A stretch of DNA of 31,783 nt from JAVWPP01 sp036635835 (GTDB lineage Bacteria > Bacillota > Clostridia > TANB77 > CAG-465), in assembly GCA_036635835.1 (NCBI GenBank), contig JAVWPP010000010.1, positions 1 to 31,783 of the forward strand. Reading direction: 5' to 3'. The notes beneath the pieces were generated by a model. It made no database searches, was not told where the DNA came from, and saw nothing but the letters and a program-made list of their open reading frames with translations. Position numbers and translations under genes: made by a program. Position 1 is the first letter of the stretch; every line of letters starts with the position of its first letter. Shown here piece after piece: positions 1 to 7,757 of this stretch.

Positions 1-13
1 AAAAAGCAGGTAT

Positions 14-75
14 ATAACTAGCTAGATATAAAAAAAGCAAAAAGAAAGACAAAACATAATAATATGCATATATAA
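14..75 (+). repeat. Possible degenerate copy of the dispersed intergenic element
   Basis: The stretch TAACTAGCTAGATATAAAAA resembles the head of the degenerate copy at 20627 (AACTAACTAGATATAAAAA) and, less closely, the CTAGATACGG head of the four clear copies. The hairpin and the GTTTTAAAA end are not recognisable, and an A-rich stretch follows at once. In so AT-rich a sequence this could be partly chance, so it is only a possible remnant. No gene is visible in bases 1-259. Confidence 0.3.
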
Positions 76-79
76 AAAA

Positions 80-111
80 ATTGGAGGTATTAAAGTATCT
101 CCAATATTTTT
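80..111. terminator. Intrinsic terminator upstream of smc
   Basis: Inverted repeat ATTGGAG (80-86) / CTCCAAT (99-105) with a 12-nt loop. On the + strand it is followed by TATTTTT; on the minus strand by a seven-T run (complement of A74-A80). It can therefore work in both directions and probably ends a gene left of the window. Confidence 0.7.
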
Positions 112-259
112 CCCTTTAAACAGTAAAAATGCGCTAAAAAACTTTACAAAATCCCTCTTTTAGTATAAGATATAGATACCTAGGCGCGCAAATATAAAGC
201 ACGCATAAAAGCAAAAAAAAAGATATATAAAGAGAGATATAGATTTTAAGGAGAGTAAA

Positions 260-3200
260 ATGCAGTTAAAAAAAGTAGAACTAAATGGATTTAAATCATT
301 TGCAAATAAGACAGAGCTTACATTTCCAAATGGAATAACAACAATAGTTGGACCAAACGGAAGTGGAAAAAGCAACATTTCAGACGCAGTAAGATGGGTG
401 CTTGGAGAGCAAAGCGCAAAAAATCTTAGAGGCGGAAAAATGGAGGATGTCATATTCGCAGGCACGCAAAACAGAAAAATGGTAGGCTTTGCAGAAGTTT
501 CACTAACAATAGCTAACACATCTGGAAAGCTACCTGTAGACTACGCAGAAGTAGAAGTTACAAGAAGGCTATATAGAAGTGGAGAAAGCCAGTATTCTAT
601 CAATAAAAACCAGTGCAGGCTTAAAGATGTACAAGAGCTATTCATGGATACAGGCGTTGGAAAAGACGGATACAGCATAATAGGGCAAGGCAAAATAGAC
701 GAAGTTCTTTCAAGCAAATCAGAAGAAAGAAGAGGACTTTTCGAAGAAGCAGCAGGCATTGTAAAATATAAAGCTAGAAAAAACGAAGCAGAAAAAAAAC
801 TAGCTAGCGCAGAAGACAATATAAATAGAGTAACAGACATACTAAACGAAATAGGAGCAAACATAGAGCCACTTTGCGAGCAAGCAAAAGTAGCAAGAAG
901 ATACCTAGAAATAAAAGAGAAAATGAAATACGCAGACGTATGCATATTCATAGAAGATATAGGGCAAAACGTAGCAAAAATATCAGAGTATAGCAGCCTT
1001 TTAGAAGTAGCAGAAACAGATCTAAACAAAGAAGAAGAAAAAGGTGTATACATAGAAGAAACAAAAGCAGAAACAAAGCAGAAAGTAGCAGAGCTTTTAG
1101 AAAAAATAGAGCAGCTACAAGAAGAATATTTTACGCTTAAAAATGAAATAGCAGAAAGAAAAATAAAAGTAGATTCAGACTTAGAAAAAGTAGATGTAAA
1201 CAATGAAAAAATAGATAATACTTTAAACGAAATAGAAGAAGACCAAGCTAAAATAGAAAAAGTAAAATCAGATATAGAGCTTAGAAATGTTAAAAAATCT
1301 AACTTAGAAGAAAACAAACTAAAATTCCAAAATGAGCTAGATGAAAAAAATAAAATATTTCTAGAGCTATCTAAAAACATGGACGAAGACCAAGCTAAAA
1401 TAGAAGATGTAAAAACAAATATTACAGGTATTAGCGAGCAAAACATAGAAGATAGAGCAAATATAAAATCTTTAGACGCGCAAATAGACAGTAGCGAAAA
1501 AAGAATAATACATATAGATACAAACCTTCGCGCTAAAATTTCTGAGCAAGATGGATACACTATAGAGTTAGAAGAGCATGGCTTAGAAGTTAGCAGTAAA
1601 AATGCTGTATATAAAGTTAAAGAAGATAAAGTTAATGAGTTAATTTTAGAAAAAGAAACTAAAGTAGCAGACCTTAAAGAAGAGGAAAAAAACAGATATG
1701 AGCTAAAGTCTAAAATAGAAAAAAAGATACAAGAAAGAAACATGTATATAGCTATGGAAAGCCAAAACGAAGGATATAGCAGAAGTGTAAAAAGTGTTTT
1801 AGAATATGCTAAAGAAAACAAATCTGTATGCGGAACAGTTGCTAGTATATTTACTACAGATGAAAAATATGAAATAGCTATAGAAGCTCTTCTTGGTGGA
1901 TATATGCAAAACATAGTTGTAGATAACGAAGAAACAGCAAAAGCCTGCATTAACTACCTTAAGGCAAACTCTCTAGGTAGAGCAACTTTTCTTCCACTTA
2001 GCACAGTTAGGTGTAGCAGTAAAGAAATAAATAAAAAAGCTAAAAACGAAAATGGATACATTGGATGCGCAGCAAATCTTGTTTTTGCAGATAAAAAATA
2101 TGCAAAAGTAATAGAGCTTGGGCTTTCAAACAGCATAGTTGTAGATAATATAGATAACGCAGTTAAAATGGCTAAAGCTATAGGATACACAAGTAAAATA
2201 GTAACTTTAGATGGAGAAATACTTACGCAGGTAGGTAGCATGTCTGGAGGAAGTACATCTGTAAAATCTTCTGGCATAGTTGGAAGAAGCAAAAAAATAG
2301 AGACTTTAAAAGAAAAGATAGAGGAGCTAGAGAAAGAAAGTTTAGCTTTAAACGATGTATATAATATTAAAAACAATTTAGTTATTGAAATAGAAGAAAA
2401 ATTAAAAATAGCAAATGAAGAATTTATAGAAATTAAGCTAGATAAAGCAACTCTTGTTCAAAAATTAGATAATATTAAGACAAAAATAGAAAATGTTAAA
2501 GTGCATAAAGATAATTTAATAGCAGAAAAAGATGCGCTTCTTGTTAAAATAGAAACTTCAAGGAATGATATTCATATTTTAGAAGAGCAAATTAAAGCAA
2601 GAGAAGAAGAAGCAGAAAAAATGCAGCTAGCTGTAGATAATTATGCAAAATACAATAAAGATAAAACATATGAAATAGATGTCCTAAAAGAGGATATTAC
2701 AGATTTAAGAATTTCTTTATCTTCTTTCGATGAGTCTAAATTATCTATAGATGAGATGATAGATATATTTAAAACAGATATAAAAAACATAGAAACAGCT
2801 ATAGAGAAAAAAGAAGAAGATATATATAGACTTAAACTAGAAAACAGTGAAATACAGCATGCTAAAGACAATTTAGATAATGTTTTCGAGCAGTACAGTA
2901 ACAAGCTTAAAGCTAAAGAAGATGAAATATCTAATTTAAAAGCAAGCAAAGATAGTTTAAATGAACAAATAGAAAAATTCGATCAAGACTATAAGAATTC
3001 TCTAAAATCTATAGAAAGTTTAAAAGAAGAAAGAATGAGAATTCTAAACAAGAAGGAAAAGCTAGATAATTTAGTAGAAGGCTATAAAAACAAAATGTGG
3101 GATGAGTATGAAATAACTTTAAATAAAGCAAAAGAAATTTTTGAAACTTCTCAGGAGCAAATTCTACTTATTAAAGCGGAAAACCCAAATATTAAAAAAC

Positions 3201-3826
3201 TTGCAGATACACTTAAAGCAGAAATAAAAACAATGGGAAATGTAAATGTTTCAGCTATACAAGAATATGCGGAGGTTAAAGAAAGATTTGAGTTCCTAAC
3301 AAACCAAAAAGGAGATTTAGAGCATACAAAACAAAAACTTTTAGATCTTATAGACAATATGATTAGCATCATGAAAAAGCAGTTTAAAGCGCAGTTCCAA
3401 ATAATAAACGAAAACTTTAACGAAGTATTTAATAGTTTATTCGAAGGCGGAAAAGCAAATTTAGCTTTAACAGATGAAACTAATATATTAGAATGTGGAA
3501 TTGAAATAGAGGTACAACCTCCAGGTAAAAAACTTCAAAACATGACACTACTTTCAGGAGGAGAACGAGCCTTAACAGCTATAGCCCTTCTCTTTGCAAT
3601 CCTAAAAATTAAAGCACCACCTTTTTGCATTTTAGATGAAATAGAAGCAGCACTAGATGATGTAAATGTACAAAGATTTGCAAAATACATAAAGAAATAT
3701 TCAGACAATACGCAGTTTGTTGTAATAACTCATAGAAAAGGTACTATGGAAGCTGCTAAAACAGTATATGGAGTAACTATGCAAGAGTATGGTATATCTA
3801 ATGTAGTTTCAATGAAAATGAAGTAA
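260..3826 (+). CDS. smc: Chromosome segregation protein SMC
   Basis: SMC is the ATPase of the condensin complex that compacts and separates sister chromosomes, with partners ScpA and ScpB (not in this window). At 1188 residues it has the usual SMC length and order: N-terminal Walker A GPNGSGKS (31-38), a first coiled coil to about residue 520, a hinge at about 525-665 starting GTVASIF and including LLGGYMQNIVVDN, a second coiled coil, then the ABC signature LSGGERA (about 1097) and Walker B ILDEIEAALDD (about 1124). The start ATG follows AAGGAGAG at good spacing. In many Bacillota smc sits between rnc and ftsY; the downstream gene here is unrelated and what lies upstream is outside the window. 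The long reading frames on the opposite strand are by-products of the coiled-coil codon pattern. Confidence 0.98.
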   Translation: MQLKKVELNGFKSFANKTELTFPNGITTIVGPNGSGKSNISDAVRWVLGEQSAKNLRGGKMEDVIFAGTQNRKMVGFAEVSLTIANTSGKLPVDYAEVEVTRRLYRSGESQYSINKNQCRLKDVQELFMDTGVGKDGYSIIGQGKIDEVLSSKSEERRGLFEEAAGIVKYKARKNEAEKKLASAEDNINRVTDILNEIGANIEPLCEQAKVARRYLEIKEKMKYADVCIFIEDIGQNVAKISEYSSLLEVAETDLNKEEEKGVYIEETKAETKQKVAELLEKIEQLQEEYFTLKNEIAERKIKVDSDLEKVDVNNEKIDNTLNEIEEDQAKIEKVKSDIELRNVKKSNLEENKLKFQNELDEKNKIFLELSKNMDEDQAKIEDVKTNITGISEQNIEDRANIKSLDAQIDSSEKRIIHIDTNLRAKISEQDGYTIELEEHGLEVSSKNAVYKVKEDKVNELILEKETKVADLKEEEKNRYELKSKIEKKIQERNMYIAMESQNEGYSRSVKSVLEYAKENKSVCGTVASIFTTDEKYEIAIEALLGGYMQNIVVDNEETAKACINYLKANSLGRATFLPLSTVRCSSKEINKKAKNENGYIGCAANLVFADKKYAKVIELGLSNSIVVDNIDNAVKMAKAIGYTSKIVTLDGEILTQVGSMSGGSTSVKSSGIVGRSKKIETLKEKIEELEKESLALNDVYNIKNNLVIEIEEKLKIANEEFIEIKLDKATLVQKLDNIKTKIENVKVHKDNLIAEKDALLVKIETSRNDIHILEEQIKAREEEAEKMQLAVDNYAKYNKDKTYEIDVLKEDITDLRISLSSFDESKLSIDEMIDIFKTDIKNIETAIEKKEEDIYRLKLENSEIQHAKDNLDNVFEQYSNKLKAKEDEISNLKASKDSLNEQIEKFDQDYKNSLKSIESLKEERMRILNKKEKLDNLVEGYKNKMWDEYEITLNKAKEIFETSQEQILLIKAENPNIKKLADTLKAEIKTMGNVNVSAIQEYAEVKERFEFLTNQKGDLEHTKQKLLDLIDNMISIMKKQFKAQFQIINENFNEVFNSLFEGGKANLALTDETNILECGIEIEVQPPGKKLQNMTLLSGGERALTAIALLFAILKIKAPPFCILDEIEAALDDVNVQRFAKYIKKYSDNTQFVVITHRKGTMEAAKTVYGVTMQEYGISNVVSMKMK

Positions 3827-3837
3827 TATGGCATAAT

Positions 3838-3868
3838 AGCAAGGTAGAAATATACTATCTTGCTTTTT
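3838..3868 (+). terminator. Terminator after smc
   Basis: Stem AGCAAGGTAG (3838-3847) / CTATCTTGCT (3855-3864) with one G.T pair and a 7-nt loop, followed by TTTTT. It separates smc from the next operon. Confidence 0.9.
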
Positions 3869-3897
3869 ATATATTTCTAAAATAAGTAAAATATTAC

Positions 3898-3926
3898 TTG
3901 ACTAAGTTTAGAGTATATGAGATACT
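3898..3926 (+). promoter_or_regulatory. Promoter of the secreted-protein/ABC operon
   Basis: TTGACT (3898-3903), 17-bp spacer, GATACT (3921-3926). It lies just after the smc terminator. Its position also argues against the upstream TTG at 3898 being the start of the next gene, because that codon is part of the -35 box. Confidence 0.6.
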
Positions 3927-3987
3927 AAAAGTGGCAATAAAATGTCATAAAATAATTAAGATAAGTGTGAAGATGGGAGATGAAAAT

Positions 3988-4428
3988 ATGAAAACAAACA
4001 AATTATCAATCTATAAAATCTTAATAGTAACATTATTTGTAAGTATAGCAACAAGTTTATGCGGTGTTTTTGCTAATTCGAGATATATAGGAGGAGATTT
4101 ATCTTTTTCAATGGGCGTTCCTGGATTTAACGGAAGCTCATATTCGGAGTGGAGAACTAAACAAACACATGGTAAAAGGCAAAGATTAGATAATGTAAGT
4201 ATTTCACCAAGTCACGATCATTTAGATGCTAGAGTAAAAGTTATTGCAGCAGTAGGTGAAGTTGCAGGTTGTGCATGGAGAGAAATTGCCAATAATGGTA
4301 GCTATGAATTAGAGCCAGGAAGTAATAATCTTTCTTTGCAAGGCGGTAGTGATTATAGACTACAATTAAGCTCAAAATTGCATTATATAAGTACAACAAA
4401 TTGTTCTGGAATATATAAAGTAAATTAA
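3988..4428 (+). CDS. Small secreted protein heading an ABC-transporter operon
   Basis: 146 residues with a clear Sec signal peptide: basic start (KTNK), hydrophobic core at about 10-28 and a likely cleavage site after VFA at about residue 29. No lipobox is present. The mature part is about 117 residues, polar and Gly/Ser/Asn-rich, with alternating stretches that suggest beta strands (ARVKVIAAVG, YRLQLSSK) and two cysteines (95, 139) that could form a disulfide. I chose ATG 3988 because GGGAGA precedes it and the signal peptide begins there; ATG 3973 is an alternative. I do not recognise the family with certainty. Layout and C-terminal pattern recall small exported proteins encoded beside ABC transporters (DUF2712-type, or more loosely lactococcin 972-type). 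It is probably the exported substrate of, or the signal for, the transporter genes that follow, but this is inferred from position only. Confidence 0.75.
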   Translation: MKTNKLSIYKILIVTLFVSIATSLCGVFANSRYIGGDLSFSMGVPGFNGSSYSEWRTKQTHGKRQRLDNVSISPSHDHLDARVKVIAAVGEVAGCAWREIANNGSYELEPGSNNLSLQGGSDYRLQLSSKLHYISTTNCSGIYKVN

Positions 4429-4483
4429 TTGAATATTTAAAACAATTAAAAACTCACACTTATTTTAATTAAATGGAGGAAAA

Positions 4484-5236
4484 ATGAAAAAAAATAAAGA
4501 TCAAAATTTCATAAAAGCTTTTGCCATTATGTTTGTAATAACAGTAATATGTATGCTAGAATACTTTGTAAAAGCAAATTTTCAAGCTGAGCATGTTAGC
4601 GGATATGCTTTTTGGAAATACGTAAAAACTTCAATGCTTGGAGAAATAGCTATGATGATGTCAGTGTTTATAGTAGCAACTGGCTGCGTATATAAATTTA
4701 GTAAGCAGATAAAAAGCGGATTTTTTAAAAATTTAATTACTAGAGAAAAGTACAAAAAATTTCTAGTTAGCTCTCTTGCAAATGTATATTTAAAAGCCGT
4801 AATAATACTTCCTGCTATGTCAGTTATAGCTTTTGTAATAGGCATATTAATGTATGGAACAAATATAGATGTAAATAGCAATGGATCATATTTAACAAGC
4901 TTCTACCAAGCCGGTATGAATAATCCACTTTTATATGTAGTTTTAGCAACTGTTTTACTTGCTATGTTTAGCATAGTTATCTCAAATTTAGCATTAATAA
5001 TAGATAAAAAAATTAGGCATTTTAGCGTTACTCTTATACTAACATTTTTAGCTTTTAATGTCCTAAGTTATCCTACTATGTTTTTATTTAAAGTTAATTT
5101 ATTTTATGCGTATCAACCACCTGCAAATGGCTTAACAGCAACGTATATAATATATAGTATCCTAACTATAATAACTACTTTAATTACATATTTAATGTAT
5201 AAAAATAAAGAAAAATTGGTACTAGAAAATGGGTAA
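4484..5236 (+). CDS. ABC transporter membrane subunit, six predicted helices
   Basis: 250-residue membrane protein with about six hydrophobic segments (near residues 11-28, 52-72, 100-123, 149-172, 180-200, 219-240), a layout typical of ABC-2 type permease subunits. There is no recognisable enzyme motif. The start ATG follows GGAGGAAAA at good spacing. It overlaps the next membrane gene by 8 bp, so the two are translationally coupled and probably form a permease pair served by the ATPases at 5972 and 7119. The substrate cannot be read from the sequence; the secreted protein encoded just upstream is the obvious candidate. Function by analogy and context. Confidence 0.85.
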   Translation: MKKNKDQNFIKAFAIMFVITVICMLEYFVKANFQAEHVSGYAFWKYVKTSMLGEIAMMMSVFIVATGCVYKFSKQIKSGFFKNLITREKYKKFLVSSLANVYLKAVIILPAMSVIAFVIGILMYGTNIDVNSNGSYLTSFYQAGMNNPLLYVVLATVLLAMFSIVISNLALIIDKKIRHFSVTLILTFLAFNVLSYPTMFLFKVNLFYAYQPPANGLTATYIIYSILTIITTLITYLMYKNKEKLVLENG

Positions 5237-5963
5237 TATAAATACTAAAAAAATAATAATAAAAATACTTAATTCTAAAATAATTATTGGAGTTTTAGCG
5301 TACTTATTTATGGGTGCTGCTGTATTTGCATCATATAATGTAAATTTATCATATCTTTTAGTTATAAAAAATACATTAATGAGCCCAATATACGTTTGCA
5401 TGTTTATATTTCCAGCATATATGCTTGTAGCAAACTATGTAGCGGTATATATTTTAAATAAGGAATCATATATATTAAAACTAGGCAGTAGAAAAAAATA
5501 CTGCATTTTTCAATATATCATTAGTATTGCTGTTACAAGTGTATTATACATTTCAAATCTATGTATAATATGCATTGCAGCAAATATAACAAAAAACACT
5601 GGCATAGAGCATGTAGGCAACGAATTTAAAGAAATACTGTTAGGCATATTTAGAATATATGCATGCATATTAGTATTTTTAAGTTTAAATATATACATTA
5701 GAAATACATTTAAAAACAATATATTTTTTTCGGCAATAAATATGTGCATAATAGTTTGTATTTTTTTTAGTTTAAGATTAGACCTTATAGGTTTTTCTAA
5801 AAATTTAATACCTGCATATCATATATTCAATATGGAAAATTCAAATAAATACATAGAGCTTGCTATTAAGTCTAGTATATATTATGCTAGTATATTTACA
5901 TTACTTATGTTTTTAAATATAAAAGCAGTAAATAAACTAGATATATATAAAGATAGAAATTAG
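5229..5963 (+). CDS. Second ABC transporter membrane subunit
   Basis: 244-residue membrane protein with about six hydrophobic segments (near 17-35, 50-75, 91-118, 135-155, 163-185, 208-230) and several cysteines within them. The ATG lies inside the end of the preceding gene and lacks a strong ribosome binding site of its own, so translation is probably coupled. Size and topology match its neighbour, although the two are not obviously similar in sequence, which suggests a heterodimeric permease. It resembles the anonymous membrane subunits of lantibiotic-immunity and bacteriocin ABC systems; no substrate can be assigned. Confidence 0.82.
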   Translation: MGNINTKKIIIKILNSKIIIGVLAYLFMGAAVFASYNVNLSYLLVIKNTLMSPIYVCMFIFPAYMLVANYVAVYILNKESYILKLGSRKKYCIFQYIISIAVTSVLYISNLCIICIAANITKNTGIEHVGNEFKEILLGIFRIYACILVFLSLNIYIRNTFKNNIFFSAINMCIIVCIFFSLRLDLIGFSKNLIPAYHIFNMENSNKYIELAIKSSIYYASIFTLLMFLNIKAVNKLDIYKDRN

Positions 5964-5971
5964 GTGATGAG

Positions 5972-7135
5972 ATGTTAGAAATAAAAAATGTAAGTAAAAA
6001 AATAGATAATAAAAGTATTCTACAAGATATAAATATTAAGTTTTCAGAAGGTAAAATAGCTGGTATTACAGGAGATAATGGCTGCGGCAAAACAATGCTT
6101 TTTAACTGTATAGCTGGCTTAATAAATATAGATAATGGAGATATTATATATACAAATGCTAGCCTAGATGTAGAAGATATACATAGTAATATTAGCGCAA
6201 GTATAGGTAAAAAGGGATATATAGATACAAATACTGTAGCTGAGAATTTAGCAGATATAGCTGCTGTTAGAAAGAAGATAGACGCGCAAAAAATAGATAG
6301 CATGCTTAAGGAATTAGGCATATATAATTTTAAAAACATAAAATACGGTATTCTTTCTTTAGGAACAAAACAAAAAGTAGACATAGCGCAGGTACTTATG
6401 GAAGATTCTAAAATATATATATTAGATGAACCGTTTAATGGATTAGATGAAAATTCCGTAGCAAAACTTAGAAGTTTACTTTATGAAGAAAAGAAAAAAG
6501 GAAAAATAATTATAATAACATCACACATAAAAGAAGATATTGAAATTTTGTGCGATGAAATTTATGAAATGGTAGATGGAAAACTAGTTAATATGCATAT
6601 TAATGAAAATTTAAATAACATTGAAAAAGTAGATGTAGTAGAAGAAACGTATACAAGAAAAAAATCTAAAAATAAAGTTATAATATGTAGTATAACAGCT
6701 GTTTTTCTCCTTATATTAGCTACTTGTATAACATATTATACATTAGCAAATAACAGCCTAAAAGTAGCAAATGCCTTATATAAAGATGGAAAATATACAG
6801 AGTCTGCAAATAAGATTAATAAATTTGTATACGTATTTAAAAATGAAGATGTAGAAAAAATAAGATACACAAATAAATTAAATATGTACTGGGATTTGCA
6901 TATTAGCGGCATAGAAAAAAATGTAGAGTGCAATTTTAGCATATTTACTGGTGCTAGAGATTGCCTATTAGCTGAGCAAAGTGAAGTAGGTTTTAAAAAA
7001 GAAATAGCAAGTAAATTTAAAAAAATATATATAGATGAAATAAAAAGGCTATATAATTTTACGGATCAAGAAATTGATGAAAAATTATCTAAAGATGAAT
7101 TTGAGGTGAAAGATTTAAGTGAAAGAAAAAAATAG
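5972..7135 (+). CDS. ABC ATPase fused to a membrane-anchored C-terminal domain
   Basis: 387 residues. Residues 1 to about 210 are an ABC ATPase: Walker A GDNGCGKT (34-41), signature LSLGTKQK (about 129-136), Walker B IYILDEPFNGLD (about 148) and the H-loop TSHIKED. After a charged linker comes one hydrophobic segment (about 235-256) and then a roughly 130-residue polar domain, which would lie outside the cell if the helix spans once. That domain begins with LYKDGKYTESANKINKF, which resembles one TPR-like helical hairpin. ABC ATPases of this class normally end after 200-300 cytoplasmic residues, so the added domain is unusual. AGGTGA precedes the ATG. The gene follows the permease genes by 8 bp and overlaps the second ATPase by 17 bp. 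The ATPase assignment is firm; the role of the outer domain is unknown. Confidence 0.92.
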   Translation: MLEIKNVSKKIDNKSILQDINIKFSEGKIAGITGDNGCGKTMLFNCIAGLINIDNGDIIYTNASLDVEDIHSNISASIGKKGYIDTNTVAENLADIAAVRKKIDAQKIDSMLKELGIYNFKNIKYGILSLGTKQKVDIAQVLMEDSKIYILDEPFNGLDENSVAKLRSLLYEEKKKGKIIIITSHIKEDIEILCDEIYEMVDGKLVNMHINENLNNIEKVDVVEETYTRKKSKNKVIICSITAVFLLILATCITYYTLANNSLKVANALYKDGKYTESANKINKFVYVFKNEDVEKIRYTNKLNMYWDLHISGIEKNVECNFSIFTGARDCLLAEQSEVGFKKEIASKFKKIYIDEIKRLYNFTDQEIDEKLSKDEFEVKDLSERKK

Positions 7136-7730
7136 AATTGAGCTTATAGATATAGGTAAAAGTATAAAAGGAAAAGAAATATTAAAAGATATAAATATGC
7201 AAATGGAGTCTGGCAAAATATACGGAATATTAGGTAAAAATGCTAGTGGAAAAAGCATGCTATTTAAAATAATAGAGGGCATTGTAATACCAACAAAAGG
7301 TAAGGTTTTAGTTAATGGTGTAGATATAATAAAGGAGAAAATATTTTTACAAGGTGCAAGCGTTCTTAATGAAAAACTAGATCTATACGAAGATGAAACA
7401 TGCTTAGATAATCTTAAAATCTTAAATAATACACTAGAAGATAAAGAGGTAGAAAGCTATATAGATAAATTAAATTTAGCAAAAAACATGAAAGATAATG
7501 TAAATAAACTGTCTCTTGGTATGAAGCAAAAACTAGGTATAGTATCTGCTTTAATGGGTAATCCAGACTTTATACTTTTAGATGAACCGTTTAATGGTTT
7601 AGATAAATGCGCAGTAGATATTGTAAGAGATATGTTAATTAAAGAGAAAAATAAAGGTAAGTTAATTATAATTGCATCGCATGTAAAAGAAGACATAGAT
7701 ATGCTTTGTGATTATGTGTTTAATATATAG
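7119..7730 (+). CDS. ABC transporter ATP-binding protein
   Basis: 203-residue ABC ATPase starting at GTG, preceded by GAGGTGAA. Motifs: Walker A GKNASGKS (39-46), signature LSLGMKQK, Walker B FILLDEPFNGLD, H-loop ASHVKED. Signature and Walker B regions closely match those of the preceding gene (LSLGxKQK, DEPFNGLD), so the two probably arose by duplication and may pair as a heterodimer. It stops shortly after the H-loop, making it a minimal ATPase without the extra membrane domain of its partner. It is the last gene of the operon and is followed at once by a terminator. Confidence 0.93.
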   Translation: MKEKNRIELIDIGKSIKGKEILKDINMQMESGKIYGILGKNASGKSMLFKIIEGIVIPTKGKVLVNGVDIIKEKIFLQGASVLNEKLDLYEDETCLDNLKILNNTLEDKEVESYIDKLNLAKNMKDNVNKLSLGMKQKLGIVSALMGNPDFILLDEPFNGLDKCAVDIVRDMLIKEKNKGKLIIIASHVKEDIDMLCDYVFNI

Positions 7731-7732
7731 AA

Positions 7733-7757
7733 AAAACTCAGTTTAATACTGAGTTTT
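7733..7757. terminator. Bidirectional terminator between convergent genes
   Basis: Perfect 10-bp stem AAAACTCAGT / ACTGAGTTTT with a 5-nt loop. T-rich tracts lie on both sides (TTTTCTCTTTTTT on the + strand; complement of the A-run at 7731-7736 on the minus strand). The TAA stop codon of the minus-strand gene (7743-7745) lies at the edge of the loop, so the last codons of that gene are part of the hairpin. Confidence 0.9.

Noticed and set aside
541..1950. A 469-residue minus-strand reading frame opposite smc
   Set aside because: It is Ser/Leu/Phe-rich low-complexity sequence produced by the coiled-coil codons of smc, has no ribosome binding site and lies wholly antisense to a certain gene.
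3898..3987. N-terminal extension of the secreted protein from TTG 3898
   Set aside because: TTG 3898 is part of the promoter -35 box, lacks a ribosome binding site, and would place about 30 residues before a good signal peptide.
3988..4428. Secreted protein as a true lactococcin 972 family member
   Set aside because: Only the genomic layout and general composition agree; the family's typical short Trp/Tyr/His pattern and C-terminal end are not seen.
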